From: Schizosaccharomyces osmophilus
Lineage: Eukaryota > Ascomycota > Schizosaccharomycetes > Schizosaccharomycetales > Schizosaccharomycetaceae
Reading direction: 5' to 3'
Assembly (NCBI RefSeq): GCF_027921745.1
Contig: NC_079239.1
Location: 2,569,501 to 2,633,500, forward strand
DNA: 64,000 bases
In this document: piece by piece, positions 31,265 through 41,525 of the stretch
How the letters are laid out: every line of letters starts with the position of its first letter
Numbering within the stretch: the stretch's first letter is position 1
Notes under the pieces: model-generated
Seen by the model: only the letters and a program-made list of their open reading frames with translations
Told to the model about the DNA's origin: nothing
Database searches by the model: none
Translations under genes and position numbers: made by a program

Positions 31265-33016
31265 ATGTTTAAAAGTGAACAGCTTTTTTTAGAATCCCTG
31301 AATGATGGAGTACTGAAGGCTTTTCAATATTGTTTTCGGTTCTTAAGACATGGACAGAAAAAAACTTTTATGCTCGGTTTATCCACTTCTATTATTAAAG
31401 AGTTTCTAGTTGATTCTAGGAATTACCCTGTGGAAACTGTACAAAAGCTTTGCTCCTCGAATATGGCGGACGAGCTAAAATACAAAATTCGACCTGTGCA
31501 TATAGACGTCCAAGCAGAAGACGAGTCGGCAAGCTATATTAGAAGTTATCTAGGAAAAGAAGGATTGAAATCGTTTGGAGGTTCTCACTGGTGGCTATAT
31601 CGTAACAGCCCATTGAAAGCATGGTGGTTTAAAAAAAAACAACCAACGCAACATCTGTCCAGAGATGAGAAAATAATTTTTTACGTACATGGTGGTGCCC
31701 ATTACTTGAGCACGGTACGAACGAATGCTTATCACATTCAAAAGCACACTTCTGCCCTTGGAGTCCGAACATTTGCTCCTGAGATACGTTTGGCACCTCA
31801 ATTTCCAGCTCCCTGCTCATTACATGATATCCTATCTAGCTATTTATATCTAATACGAAAGCATGACCCAAAAAACATTATATTTATTGGAGATTCCTCT
31901 GGTGCCAGCCTTATTCTTTCTCTTTTGATTTTAATGCGAGATTGCAACATCCCTTTACCTGCTGGGACTGTCTTGAATTCTCCATGGGTTGATTTAACCC
32001 ATAGCCTTCCTTCGATAGTTGATGATTATTCCACTGACTACATACCCCCGGAAGGATTCCATCATCGTGCAAGTAGATACTGGCCTGTTGCAAACGTGGA
32101 TACATTATTTGCTAGCACAACATCGTCCATGAAGAACTTATCAAAGGAAGAATTATGTAAAATAATATCTGAAAGAATGCAGCATCAAGTAGAGAAAATA
32201 AAGTCTGTTATTCCTGCATTTCGAAAGCTAGGCAAGGAAAACGGACGGATGTCCTACAGAGATGCACAGGATCGTTTGGATCCAAATTTTTTCTACACAT
32301 TTCCCTTTCAAGTTCAATTTTACGCTCCTAACCATCTATTAACCCATCCTTTGGTTAGTCCTTTGTTTACGGAAAACTTAGGCGGTCTTCCTCCAACGTT
32401 GGTCTTGGGAGGCGCTTCCGAAAGACTTCGAGATGAAATTGTTTATATTGCACATAGGATGGCAAAAGATGTGTATAATGGGGAAAAGACAAAAGTTCAA
32501 TTAGAGCTGTACGACTCTTGCTGTCATGTGGTAACTGCTTTACCCTTTGTCAGTGAAGCCCACATCATGGCTCGACGTATAGCCAATTTTTCTTATTGGT
32601 GTTTAAAGCGAGAAGACAACAGCTTCGTTTCTCGCAATAAACACATTACCGGCGAACTTCCTTCTTCATTAGATGAGATGGTCCGTCTTCGAATTTCGCG
32701 CGACGGAAAGGAGCGGCCAATGGAGTCAGAATCTGAAATGCCAAGCCTTCGAATTTCAAGGGAAGTACTTGGTACAATACAAATAGAAGCTTTATGCAGA
32801 TGGATAGATGTTGATTTTGAAATTTTATCTAAGGATGGTGCGAAAGCTGCGAAGCTTTTTGGTGAATTTAAGCATGCTGAAATTCATGGCTACCTAGAAA
32901 AGCCGGAATATTTTATCCAGGAAGGTGAGAATCCCCCGATATCTGCGGTGGTAGCGAATTCTAAAATACACCCTCAAGACTCTAGCAAAGGAAGTTTCTT
33001 CGAGAGCTGTTTATAG
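31265..33016 (+). CDS. Alpha/beta hydrolase, hormone-sensitive-lipase type esterase
   Basis: Carboxylic-ester hydrolase of the HSL group; substrate unknown. Single exon, 583 residues. The oxyanion motif HGG (142-144, in [10 protein letters not shown]) and the nucleophile elbow GDSSGAS (S211) match the group. [12 protein letters not shown] supplies a likely catalytic His, and an Asp/Glu in the [13 protein letters not shown]...[10 protein letters not shown] region completes the triad. A helical region before the core is typical of fungal members. The last 150 residues, with two copies of the short motif LRISR(D/E), fall outside the catalytic fold and are not recognised. No signal peptide. Orthologue by position is SPAC4A8.06c, unnamed as far as I know. 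Confidence 0.85.
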   Translation: MFKSEQLFLESLNDGVLKAFQYCFRFLRHGQKKTFMLGLSTSIIKEFLVDSRNYPVETVQKLCSSNMADELKYKIRPVHIDVQAEDESASYIRSYLGKEGLKSFGGSHWWLYRNSPLKAWWFKKKQPTQHLSRDEKIIFYVHGGAHYLSTVRTNAYHIQKHTSALGVRTFAPEIRLAPQFPAPCSLHDILSSYLYLIRKHDPKNIIFIGDSSGASLILSLLILMRDCNIPLPAGTVLNSPWVDLTHSLPSIVDDYSTDYIPPEGFHHRASRYWPVANVDTLFASTTSSMKNLSKEELCKIISERMQHQVEKIKSVIPAFRKLGKENGRMSYRDAQDRLDPNFFYTFPFQVQFYAPNHLLTHPLVSPLFTENLGGLPPTLVLGGASERLRDEIVYIAHRMAKDVYNGEKTKVQLELYDSCCHVVTALPFVSEAHIMARRIANFSYWCLKREDNSFVSRNKHITGELPSSLDEMVRLRISRDGKERPMESESEMPSLRISREVLGTIQIEALCRWIDVDFEILSKDGAKAAKLFGEFKHAEIHGYLEKPEYFIQEGENPPISAVVANSKIHPQDSSKGSFFESCL

Positions 33017-33372
33017 GATTCCTTGTCCTTTGTTTGTAACTAGGACATTGACTATTCTTCGGTCCTTTAATACTCGTTTTGTAACGATATTTATGGGGTT
33101 GGACTTTAGACATTCTTTGCCTTTCCAAGTTTAGTCTTTTTTAGCGTTCATAACATACAGACGATGGAAAATTTCTTTAGTGTGCTTCATACGCTCGTTT
33201 ATTTATATAATGAATTGTTTTGTTTTATTTTTTTTTTTTTGTTCACATCCTTTTTGTTTACAGTACATGCGTGTAAATTGGTTGTCATGGTAACATATAT
33301 AAATATTTACGTTTGAACGCACACCGAAGCTGTGCGGTGTAATCTTGCCAATGTTTGAATCCCTCTAATTTC
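33017..33372. other. myp2 promoter region
   Basis: Holds a forkhead-type site (33251-33262) and a TATA element (33294-33303, ATATATAAAT) about 70 nt before the ATG. Confidence 0.45.
33251..33262 (-). promoter_or_regulatory. Forkhead-type site upstream of myp2
   Basis: On the minus strand TGTAAACAAAAA contains GTAAACAAA, the consensus of Sep1/Fkh2 sites of M/G1 genes. The seven-base core recurs elsewhere in the window, so function is inferred. Confidence 0.4.
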
Positions 33373-36300
33373 ATGTCGTATTTATCAAGAGATGATTCCG
33401 GCTATGCAAAGCACTCTATCGAAAACATTGTGAATGGAAAAACAGTTGAGAACGCCGCAAGAAAGGCGTCCTTTGATGAACGAACCTGGGTTTGGATATC
33501 TGACCCTGAGGATGTCTACTTAAGGGCATGGATCGAAGAAAAACTGAATTCAAACTCCCAATACAAAGTTCGATTAGAGAAAGATGGAAGCGAACGAATT
33601 GTAGATTCAAAGAGTACGGGAGAAGTGAACCCTCCGAAGTTTGACATGGTAAACGATATGGCCGAGTTAACATGTCTCAATGAACCTTCAGTTATTCACA
33701 ACCTAATTCAACGGTACGAACGAGACTTAATTTACACATACTCTGGTCTTTTCTTAGTAGCCGTGAATCCATATCGGTCATTACCCATTTACGGCGATGA
33801 TATAGTTAAGAAGTATCATGCAAAACAATTTCCTGAAGTCAAACCACACATCTTTCGTGTAGCAGATATTGCTTATAGGAATCTGCTGGAGAGGGAGCAA
33901 GATCAATCAATTTTGGTAACTGGTGAATCAGGTGCTGGTAAGACCGAAACCACAAAGAAAGTTATTCAATATCTTACTGCAATTACTGGTACTTCTAGCA
34001 ATGATTCTCAACTTTTAGAAAACAAAATTTTAGATACCAATCCCGTTTTGGAAGCATTTGGTAATGCCCAAACTGTGCGAAACAATAACTCCTCTCGCTT
34101 TGGAAAGTTTATACGAATTGAGTTTTCTATAGATGGTAGCATAGTTGGTGCTAACTTGGACTGGTACTTGCTTGAGAAATCTCGAGTTACTAATCCATCT
34201 CCTAACGAACGAAATTATCACATTTTTTATCAATTATTGCGTGGTAGTGATGATAATTTACTACGAGAATTTTTTCTTGAACGTTCCGTTGACAAGTACA
34301 CCTATTTGAAAAATTGTGCGAAATTTGTTTCAGGAGTGGATGATGCTTCGGAATTCCGTCAAGTCTGTGCCGGACTTACTACACTTGGATTTAGTGCCGA
34401 AGACACAAAGCAGCTTTATACTGCAATCGCTGCTGTCTTACATCTGGGAAATATAGAGGTTGCCTCTGATCGTGCTGGCCAGGCACGGTTCCCATCTTTG
34501 ACACACATTGATCAGCTCTGTCATCTGTTAGGTATACCACCTGAAGCTTTTATAAATGCAGTTTTGCATCCAAAAACAAAGGCAGGGAGAGAATGGATTG
34601 TTAATGCACGTACAAAGGAGCAGGTTCTACATACTCTTCAATCACTCGCAAAGAGTTTGTATGAAAGAAATTTTGCATTCTTAGTTGATAAGCTAAATCG
34701 GACAATGTATCAGACTCAGAATGATAACAAGTACTTTATAGGCGTCTTAGATATTGCGGGATTCGAAATCTTTGCGCACAATAGCTTTGAGCAACTCTGT
34801 ATTAATTACACGAACGAAAAGCTTCAACAGTTTTTTAATCATTACATGTTCATTCTGGAGCAAGAAGAATATTCTCAAGAAAAAATTGAGTGGGATTTCG
34901 TTGATTATGGTAATGACTTGCAGCCAACCATAGATGTAATCGAAAAGTCAGAACCGATTGGCATCCTTTCTTGCTTAGACGAAGATTGTGTTATGCCAAT
35001 GACAACAGACAATACCTTTACGGAGAAGCTACATTTGCTTTTGAAAGGAAAGTCTGACATTTACCATCCTAAAAGGTTCTCGTCAGAAGGATTTGTTTTG
35101 CGACATTATGCCGGTAATGTTGTTTATTCTACCGAAGGATGGTTGGAAAAGAATAAAGATCCTCTTAACTCTAACCTCGCAAATTTAATATCCCAATCTT
35201 CAAATATGCATATATCTTCCCTTTTTTCTGATTACTCTTCTGGGAACACTTTGAATGGTGATCATTATGAAAAGAAGGGTATTTTCCGTACCGTTTCTCA
35301 AAGACACAGACGACATCTTAATACTCTAATGAAGCAACTAGAAGCTACACAACCGCATTTCGTCCGTTGTATTATTCCAAATAGCATAAAGAAGCCTAAA
35401 TTTATTGAGAAAGGACTAGTTTTAAACCAGCTACGATGTAATGGTGTTTTGGAAGGAATTCGAATTGCCCAGACTGGGTTTCCTAACAAGCTGTTGTACA
35501 CAGAGTTTCGATCTAGATACGGGATTCTATCAAATACACTAGAAAGGGGTTATGTAGAAGCAAAAAAGGCTACTGTGGCTATTATAAAGGAGTTGGATTT
35601 ATCTAGAAGCGTCTATAGACTAGGTAAAACCAAAGTTTTTTTCAAGGCTAATGTGCTTGGGTTTCTCGAAGATCGAAGAAATGCGATGCTGCGAAATATT
35701 TTTAAAGCCTTTTCTTCTACAATAAGGGGATTTCTTGTACGACGTCGCCTTTATCGGTTAAACCATCGCCAGGACGCTGCTATTGTTTTACAGCATAACT
35801 TAAGAGAATTGAATGTTTTAGGGAAGCACCCTTGGTGGCATTTATTTTTAAAATTGAAACCTTTATTGGGGACAACTCAAACCGATGAATATCTACGTCG
35901 TAAAGATGCACTCATCAATAACCTTAGAATTCAATTAGAAAAAGCAGAATTGGTTTCTGTTGAACTAGAGGCTAATCGTCAGCAAATTTCAAGCATTTCG
36001 AAGGAGCTGAGTGAGGAACAGGCGGTTTCGAAAGAAAAAGAGATTCTAGTTGAGCGAGCCAATTCTAGAGTTGAAGTTATAAATGAGCGACTTTCCGATT
36101 TGGTAGAACAATTGCACATAAGTCATGATAAATATACTTCATTGTACAATGAAAAGAAGGAGACTGACGAGCAATTTGAGAAATCCAAATCCTTAACGAA
36201 TCATCTTCAAGGATTAATTTCGACTTTGCAAGAAAAGTTGGATTCTTCTGTTGCAGCAAATGAAGAAACGAAAAGAAAATACAAAGAGATGGAATCATCT

Positions 36301-39300
36301 CATATTAATTTACAGGCAGATTATGAGCACTATGCACAGCTGTTAGATTCTCAACGAAGTACTTTAGCGGAAGAGCAAACGAAACTTGACAGGTTAAAAC
36401 AAAGTAAAAACAAGCTAGAGGAAGAAATTCTTTTTAAAGGCAATTTACACAAAGCAGAAGTGGACGAATATAAGTCTGAAAACTCTAGTCTGAAAAACCA
36501 ATGCAATATCTATGAATCTCAAATTGCTAGCCTGGTATCTGATTATTCTAGGACTGAATCCGAGTTGAATAAAAAAGAATCTGAAATCTTAATGTTTCAA
36601 ACGGAACTTGCTGAATACAGAGATCAACTCGCTAGTTCTTTAAAAAAACGTGCTTCAGATGCTCTCGGAGAGGAGGAGGCATTGTCCCTTGACAGTCAAG
36701 AAAGTACATATTCGTCTTCTTCAACTACTCTTTCGATTTTAAAAGATGTTCAAGAATTAAAGACGTTGCATTCTAAAGAAGCAGTACAACTTTCTGGTAG
36801 GATAAAAGATGTTACTCAACTGCTCGAGCAGAGCATGGCTACCGAAGATAAGCTGCGCTTAAAAAATAATGAGCTGTCAGATATTGTTGAAGCTTTGAAA
36901 TATCAAATGCAAGAACAGGACAGGGAGATTCTTGAAGCAAATGCTGCTAATGTGAATCTTCAAAAGACCAATGATGTCTTGGAAAAAAATGCAACAGACT
37001 TTATTGACTTGCAAAGTGTAAAAACGCGCTATGAATGTAAAGTATCGGAATTATTCTCGCAGTTACATAAAGAACGAAAAAGGGCTGAACAACTAAAGAC
37101 GAAGCTTGAATCTTTCGGTAATAATGAAAAGGAAAATTATCATCACGGGATTTCAAAAGAAAACGAACCAATGAAAGGTACAAGAAAGGAAAGTCTTCGA
37201 AGGATTACTGATTTACTTTCTTCAGCAATGAATTCTTCAACTTTTGAAAAGTACCATCTGGAAATGCTTCTTAATGCATTACAGCAACAAATTTCAGAGT
37301 TTGACTTAAGTCTTCCTCAAAAAAGCCTGCTTTCTTCTAATTTAGAATCTTTAAAAAGAAGATCGTCAGTAGGAAGGAACATTGAACCTGCTTTGTCGCC
37401 TTCTAAGACCAACAATGGCGATTCCTCAAACTTGACGAAAATGCTTCAAGGTTCTCCTAGCAAGCGCTCTGGAAAAATGGAGGCCCTTATACGAAACTTT
37501 GATCAGAATAATACTTCCTTTTTATTTGAACCTAATAAAGAAGAGGGAAACCAGAAATCTATGAATCTTCGCTCAGAAATTATGAAACTGAATTTTAATT
37601 TAGAAGAAGCAAAACGAAATGGAATTTTAGATTCTAGCACCGTTGATAGTGGTGTTACTGCCGCAATGCAGTCTTTATTGGAAGAAAATCAAGCGCTGAA
37701 AGCTACGGCGACGACGAATGTAAGCATTGAAAGTTCACCTGGCGAGCAAGAACAATTATTAAATGAAGTTCCCGCTCGATTACAAGGTGATTTAAGGAGG
37801 CACTTTGATCAGCTGCGCCAATCCAAAGAGACATTGTTAAAACTGCACAACATTACTGAGGACAAGCTACATTCGGCTGATCTAGCACTTAAAGAAACAA
37901 CAAAAGAAAGAGACCATTTGCTGCGTAACTTCTCTACACCGACCAAACCTTCCTTTATTGTCAACGATGAAACAGAAGATCTTGGGTTTGACAGCTCAGA
38001 TGGCCTTGATGAACAGAAGCTAGAAGAAGTTAATCTTTTACGGATGAGAAAATTGGAAAGCGCTCTTTCGAAATATAGGAATCGTCTCGGTGAGTTTCAG
38101 TTGCGCCATGAAAACTCTGAGTCATCTATCCACAAACTAGAACGTGCTAAGATGGGTCTCTCGAATAAATTAGCGGAAAGAGAAACCTACATAGCTGAAC
38201 TGCTTGGCACTCGAAAGAAGATGGAGATGGCGCTATTGGAGTCAAATGCCAAGCAAAAAGAGTTTGAAATACTCTATTATGAAAGAAATAATGATTTGTT
38301 GGAAATAAGGCAACACAGAGAAAAGTTGATGAAACAAATTGACGAATTTAACGCAGTACGTGTTCAAGATCTAGAAGAGCGTGAACGGAAAGACGAATTA
38401 TTATTCCAGCGTTACCAAAAGGAGCTCAACGGATTTAAGGTACAGCTAGAAGAAGAACGAGAGAAAAATTTGCGGATACGGCAAAACAACCGACATGTGC
38501 ATTTAGAAGTCGGAGAGTTAAGAACGAAGGTTGATGGACTAATTCTGGAAAAAACAGGTTTAGTGAAAGAAACTTCACGTTTACAATCCGAAATGCAATC
38601 GATGTATAAGGTAAAGAACAATTCTTCGGCGGCACATCGAACAGCGCAATCACAATTGCTTAATCTGACGTCGCAACTGCAAGAAATTCGAGAAGTGAAT
38701 GAGCACCTTCGTTCCGAACAAAACAATTTGCTTAATGAAAAACGTAGTCTTGAACAGAAAGTGCAGGAAGTGACAAGTCAATTGAACAATTCTAAATTCT
38801 CCGAATACTCCCCAGAACTAGCTGATACTGAGAAGGAAATGGCTGATTTGCGGGCAAGCATGGAGCAGAAAGATGAACTGTTAACGTCACTAGTAGACAG
38901 AATGAAGCAAATGGAGTTCTTTGCCTCTGAAACTCAAAAAGATAGCAACCAACACCGTGAAGAAAATTTGAATCTACATCGGCAAACTGGAGTTTTAGAA
39001 AATGAAAAGAAAGAGCTGGAGCTCCGATTATTTGATTTGGATGCTAAGAGCTACCCATTGAGTTCATCGAAAGATGTTCGAATGCTTCAAAAACAAATTG
39101 CAGAATTAGAGAGCTCTGTTGCGGACTCGGACAAGGAACGCATTAAGGGACTCGATGAATGCAGGCTCCGAGATCGTAGTATTCGTCATCTAGAAGCTCG
39201 TGTTCGAAAGTTTGATGAAGAAAAGCAAAATCTGTCGGCATCCATTTCTCATCTGGAAGATCGGAATAGTCTTTTGTATAATCAACTAGAAGATACAAAA

Positions 39301-39489
39301 GCATCTGAAACGCATTACAAATTAGCTTTGCAAAGAGCAGAGCACGAGGTTCAAGAGGAACGAGAAAACCTTGCGAATCTGGAACGAGACCTAGAAAAAT
39401 ATCGACTCATACTTGAAGGTCAACGAGCTAGGCGTTTAGACAGTCGATTGTCAATGCGTTCTAGTACAAAGTCTCCGTCAATGCATTGA
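33373..39489 (+). CDS. myp2: Myosin II heavy chain Myp2 (Myo3)
   Basis: Second conventional type II myosin of fission yeast, working in the contractile ring, mainly under stress and in late constriction. Single exon, 2038 residues from MSYLSRDD. An SH3-like N-terminal region (WVWISDPEDVYLRAWI) precedes the motor: P-loop GESGAGKT (184-191), switch I NNSSRFGKF, switch II DIAGFEIF, the actin-binding loop region RHLNTLMKQLEATQPHFVRCIIPN and the converter. One IQ-like segment (AFSSTIRGFLVRRRLYRL) ends the head at about 800. The tail is mostly coiled coil, but it is broken near 1230-1400 by Ser/Pro/Asn-rich non-helical sequence (SPSKTNNGDSSN). Such breaks fit the single-headed model of S. pombe Myp2. 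Corresponds to SPAC4A8.05c. Confidence 0.95.
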   Translation: MSYLSRDDSGYAKHSIENIVNGKTVENAARKASFDERTWVWISDPEDVYLRAWIEEKLNSNSQYKVRLEKDGSERIVDSKSTGEVNPPKFDMVNDMAELTCLNEPSVIHNLIQRYERDLIYTYSGLFLVAVNPYRSLPIYGDDIVKKYHAKQFPEVKPHIFRVADIAYRNLLEREQDQSILVTGESGAGKTETTKKVIQYLTAITGTSSNDSQLLENKILDTNPVLEAFGNAQTVRNNNSSRFGKFIRIEFSIDGSIVGANLDWYLLEKSRVTNPSPNERNYHIFYQLLRGSDDNLLREFFLERSVDKYTYLKNCAKFVSGVDDASEFRQVCAGLTTLGFSAEDTKQLYTAIAAVLHLGNIEVASDRAGQARFPSLTHIDQLCHLLGIPPEAFINAVLHPKTKAGREWIVNARTKEQVLHTLQSLAKSLYERNFAFLVDKLNRTMYQTQNDNKYFIGVLDIAGFEIFAHNSFEQLCINYTNEKLQQFFNHYMFILEQEEYSQEKIEWDFVDYGNDLQPTIDVIEKSEPIGILSCLDEDCVMPMTTDNTFTEKLHLLLKGKSDIYHPKRFSSEGFVLRHYAGNVVYSTEGWLEKNKDPLNSNLANLISQSSNMHISSLFSDYSSGNTLNGDHYEKKGIFRTVSQRHRRHLNTLMKQLEATQPHFVRCIIPNSIKKPKFIEKGLVLNQLRCNGVLEGIRIAQTGFPNKLLYTEFRSRYGILSNTLERGYVEAKKATVAIIKELDLSRSVYRLGKTKVFFKANVLGFLEDRRNAMLRNIFKAFSSTIRGFLVRRRLYRLNHRQDAAIVLQHNLRELNVLGKHPWWHLFLKLKPLLGTTQTDEYLRRKDALINNLRIQLEKAELVSVELEANRQQISSISKELSEEQAVSKEKEILVERANSRVEVINERLSDLVEQLHISHDKYTSLYNEKKETDEQFEKSKSLTNHLQGLISTLQEKLDSSVAANEETKRKYKEMESSHINLQADYEHYAQLLDSQRSTLAEEQTKLDRLKQSKNKLEEEILFKGNLHKAEVDEYKSENSSLKNQCNIYESQIASLVSDYSRTESELNKKESEILMFQTELAEYRDQLASSLKKRASDALGEEEALSLDSQESTYSSSSTTLSILKDVQELKTLHSKEAVQLSGRIKDVTQLLEQSMATEDKLRLKNNELSDIVEALKYQMQEQDREILEANAANVNLQKTNDVLEKNATDFIDLQSVKTRYECKVSELFSQLHKERKRAEQLKTKLESFGNNEKENYHHGISKENEPMKGTRKESLRRITDLLSSAMNSSTFEKYHLEMLLNALQQQISEFDLSLPQKSLLSSNLESLKRRSSVGRNIEPALSPSKTNNGDSSNLTKMLQGSPSKRSGKMEALIRNFDQNNTSFLFEPNKEEGNQKSMNLRSEIMKLNFNLEEAKRNGILDSSTVDSGVTAAMQSLLEENQALKATATTNVSIESSPGEQEQLLNEVPARLQGDLRRHFDQLRQSKETLLKLHNITEDKLHSADLALKETTKERDHLLRNFSTPTKPSFIVNDETEDLGFDSSDGLDEQKLEEVNLLRMRKLESALSKYRNRLGEFQLRHENSESSIHKLERAKMGLSNKLAERETYIAELLGTRKKMEMALLESNAKQKEFEILYYERNNDLLEIRQHREKLMKQIDEFNAVRVQDLEERERKDELLFQRYQKELNGFKVQLEEEREKNLRIRQNNRHVHLEVGELRTKVDGLILEKTGLVKETSRLQSEMQSMYKVKNNSSAAHRTAQSQLLNLTSQLQEIREVNEHLRSEQNNLLNEKRSLEQKVQEVTSQLNNSKFSEYSPELADTEKEMADLRASMEQKDELLTSLVDRMKQMEFFASETQKDSNQHREENLNLHRQTGVLENEKKELELRLFDLDAKSYPLSSSKDVRMLQKQIAELESSVADSDKERIKGLDECRLRDRSIRHLEARVRKFDEEKQNLSASISHLEDRNSLLYNQLEDTKASETHYKLALQRAEHEVQEERENLANLERDLEKYRLILEGQRARRLDSRLSMRSSTKSPSMH

Positions 39490-40100
39490 TTTCTTGCATG
39501 TTTTAAATTGCTTTGCTTTTCTTGTTTTTATCAATCCTTTTATTTAGTCTTATTTCTTTAATTATCGGTTCCCACAAGTCCTAAATCGCTTATAAATTTG
39601 AATTTACCGACCTCCCATACTTTTTATTGAGAAATGATTCTTGTTTTTAATATGTATATATTTCTATGTTTATCGACCTTTTTACATTTTTACATTCCTG
39701 ATGCACTCTTCTCGTGGAACGAGACCTTGAGTATGAAAATTCTTGAATTATTACTTTCTTCCTCTATTTCCAAACGTTTCCTAATGACATATCTATGTGT
39801 ATGTGAAAGACACTAGCCCAGCATGCTACAATAATGATTATAAAATATTTGTAAACGAATTGAATTGTGTTGTTAGTTTTAAGCATATGTTATGAGCATT
39901 ATCATTATTCACATTATGTCAATAAAAATATTCATAACAATTTATAGATCATAAAAAGGGTGTGTGTAATATAGATACAATAGTTTGTCATCGTCAGTGA
40001 ACGGTTCTTCAAAAGAACAACCGAGACATTCTAACGGGTTCATTTGATTCATAAGCAATAATGTAGTAGTAGTTCATAAAGGAATTTGAGTGCTCATAAT
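39490..40100. other. Convergent intergenic region myp2 / isp6
   Basis: 611 nt between two 3' ends. AT-rich; no gene recognised on either strand. Confidence 0.4.
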
Positions 40101-41525
40101 TTAAGCACCATTGTAACCAAGGAGGTTGGGAGTGTCTTGAACACCAGCGAGGTTAATGGCATTCTTGGTAGCTTGTTTAACAAGAGCATCCTTAACGTCA
40201 GTGGAGCTAGAATCGGGGTGCAATCCAAGGTAGTAAGCAGCCAAACCAGCAACGTGAGGAGTTGCCATGGAAGTACCAGAGATAGTGTTGGTGTTACGGT
40301 TGTTGGAACCAATCCAAGTAGACAAGATGTTGACACCAGGAGCAATAATGTCGACGCACTTACCATAGTTCGAGAAGTAGGCAAGTTGGTCATTGACATT
40401 AGAAGCAGCAACGGTGATGGCCAACTTGGAAGCAGCGGGAGAAGAGTAGCAAGCATCATCGAATTCGTTACCAGCAGCAACGGCATACAAAATACCCTTC
40501 TTGACGGCAGAGTCGACGGCAAAGTCCAAAACAAAGCTGCTGCCACCACCAAGAGACATGTTAGCAACGGCAGTCTTCTTGCTATTCTTGGATTGGTGGT
40601 CCTTGACAGTCCATTCAACACCAGAAATAACGTCAGACATACTACCGGAACCGTTGGAACGGAGAACCTTGACAGCGACAATCTGGGCCTTCTTTGCGAC
40701 ACCATAAGCACGGCTAGCAATGGTACCAGCAACGTGAGTACCGTGACCATTACCATCCTCGTCAGCATCGTTGGTAGGAATGGTCTTACCCCATTTAGCA
40801 CGGCCCTCGAATTCAACGTGGTGAATGTTGACACCAGTGTCGACAACATAAGCAGTAGCACCATCACCAGCAGAGCTGTCGTAGACATACTTACCGTTGG
40901 TCTCGGAAGTCAAGTGGGCGCGGTGGGAGACACGAGAAAGACCCCAGGGAGCACCGGATTGAGTGGACTTGTCCTTGATGGTAACAACTTGGTCGCGTTC
41001 GACAGCAATAACATGAGGATGAAGACGAATTTGTTCAACGACATCAGCGCTGAATTGACCAGCGTAACCCTTGAAAGCACTTTCGCCAAAGTCGTAGATG
41101 TGCTTCAAACCAAACATGTAGTTGCTATCTTCAGGGCCATAAAAGGTGTTGGCTTGCATGATATTCTCTTGGTGAACTTCTCCCACCCAAGAAGTATGCT
41201 CGTACAAGTCTTGTTGGCTGATAGAAGAGTCCAAAATGATGATGTAGTGAGACTCTAAACCAGCAGTGTCGGCGTTGGTTGCAGACAACAGAGGAGCAGA
41301 ATTGGCTCCATTGTACGCGGTAGCAGCATGATGCTTGGGCTTGGACTTGGGCTTTTCGTGAACGATGTTGCTATCGCTCTTGATAAAGTCAGCAACTTCT
41401 GGACGAATACCGGCATGGATGTTCTCCAAATCATTCGAATGGATTACAGGAGCAGCCATGGCGGAAGAAGCCATCAAACTGAGCCCTGCAAGAGCAGAAA
41501 AAAATCCTGAACCAAATACCTTCAT
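40101..41525 (-). CDS. isp6: Vacuolar subtilisin-like serine protease Isp6
   Basis: Proteinase-B-type protease needed for autophagic breakdown and sporulation under nitrogen starvation. Single exon, 474 residues from MKVFGSGFF. Signal peptide 1-24 ends in AMAA. An I9 propeptide (HYIIILDSSISQQDLYEH...) is followed by the S8 catalytic domain: D229 (VVDTG), H261 (GHGTHVAG) and S419 (GTSMATPHVAG), all intact. APWGLSRVSHR marks the mature N-terminus region. Codon usage is extremely biased. The opposite strand is consequently open for 390 codons, a compositional artefact. The start was chosen over an upstream non-ATG extension because the signal peptide begins here. Corresponds to SPAC4A8.04. Confidence 0.94.
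   Translation of the reverse strand: MKVFGSGFFSALAGLSLMASSAMAAPVIHSNDLENIHAGIRPEVADFIKSDSNIVHEKPKSKPKHHAATAYNGANSAPLLSATNADTAGLESHYIIILDSSISQQDLYEHTSWVGEVHQENIMQANTFYGPEDSNYMFGLKHIYDFGESAFKGYAGQFSADVVEQIRLHPHVIAVERDQVVTIKDKSTQSGAPWGLSRVSHRAHLTSETNGKYVYDSSAGDGATAYVVDTGVNIHHVEFEGRAKWGKTIPTNDADEDGNGHGTHVAGTIASRAYGVAKKAQIVAVKVLRSNGSGSMSDVISGVEWTVKDHQSKNSKKTAVANMSLGGGSSFVLDFAVDSAVKKGILYAVAAGNEFDDACYSSPAASKLAITVAASNVNDQLAYFSNYGKCVDIIAPGVNILSTWIGSNNRNTNTISGTSMATPHVAGLAAYYLGLHPDSSSTDVKDALVKQATKNAINLAGVQDTPNLLGYNGA

Noticed and set aside
40086-41258. 390-codon plus-strand frame opposite isp6
   Set aside because: Its composition (Ser, Val, Asn, Thr repeats) is the shadow of the extremely codon-biased isp6; no domain and no promoter.
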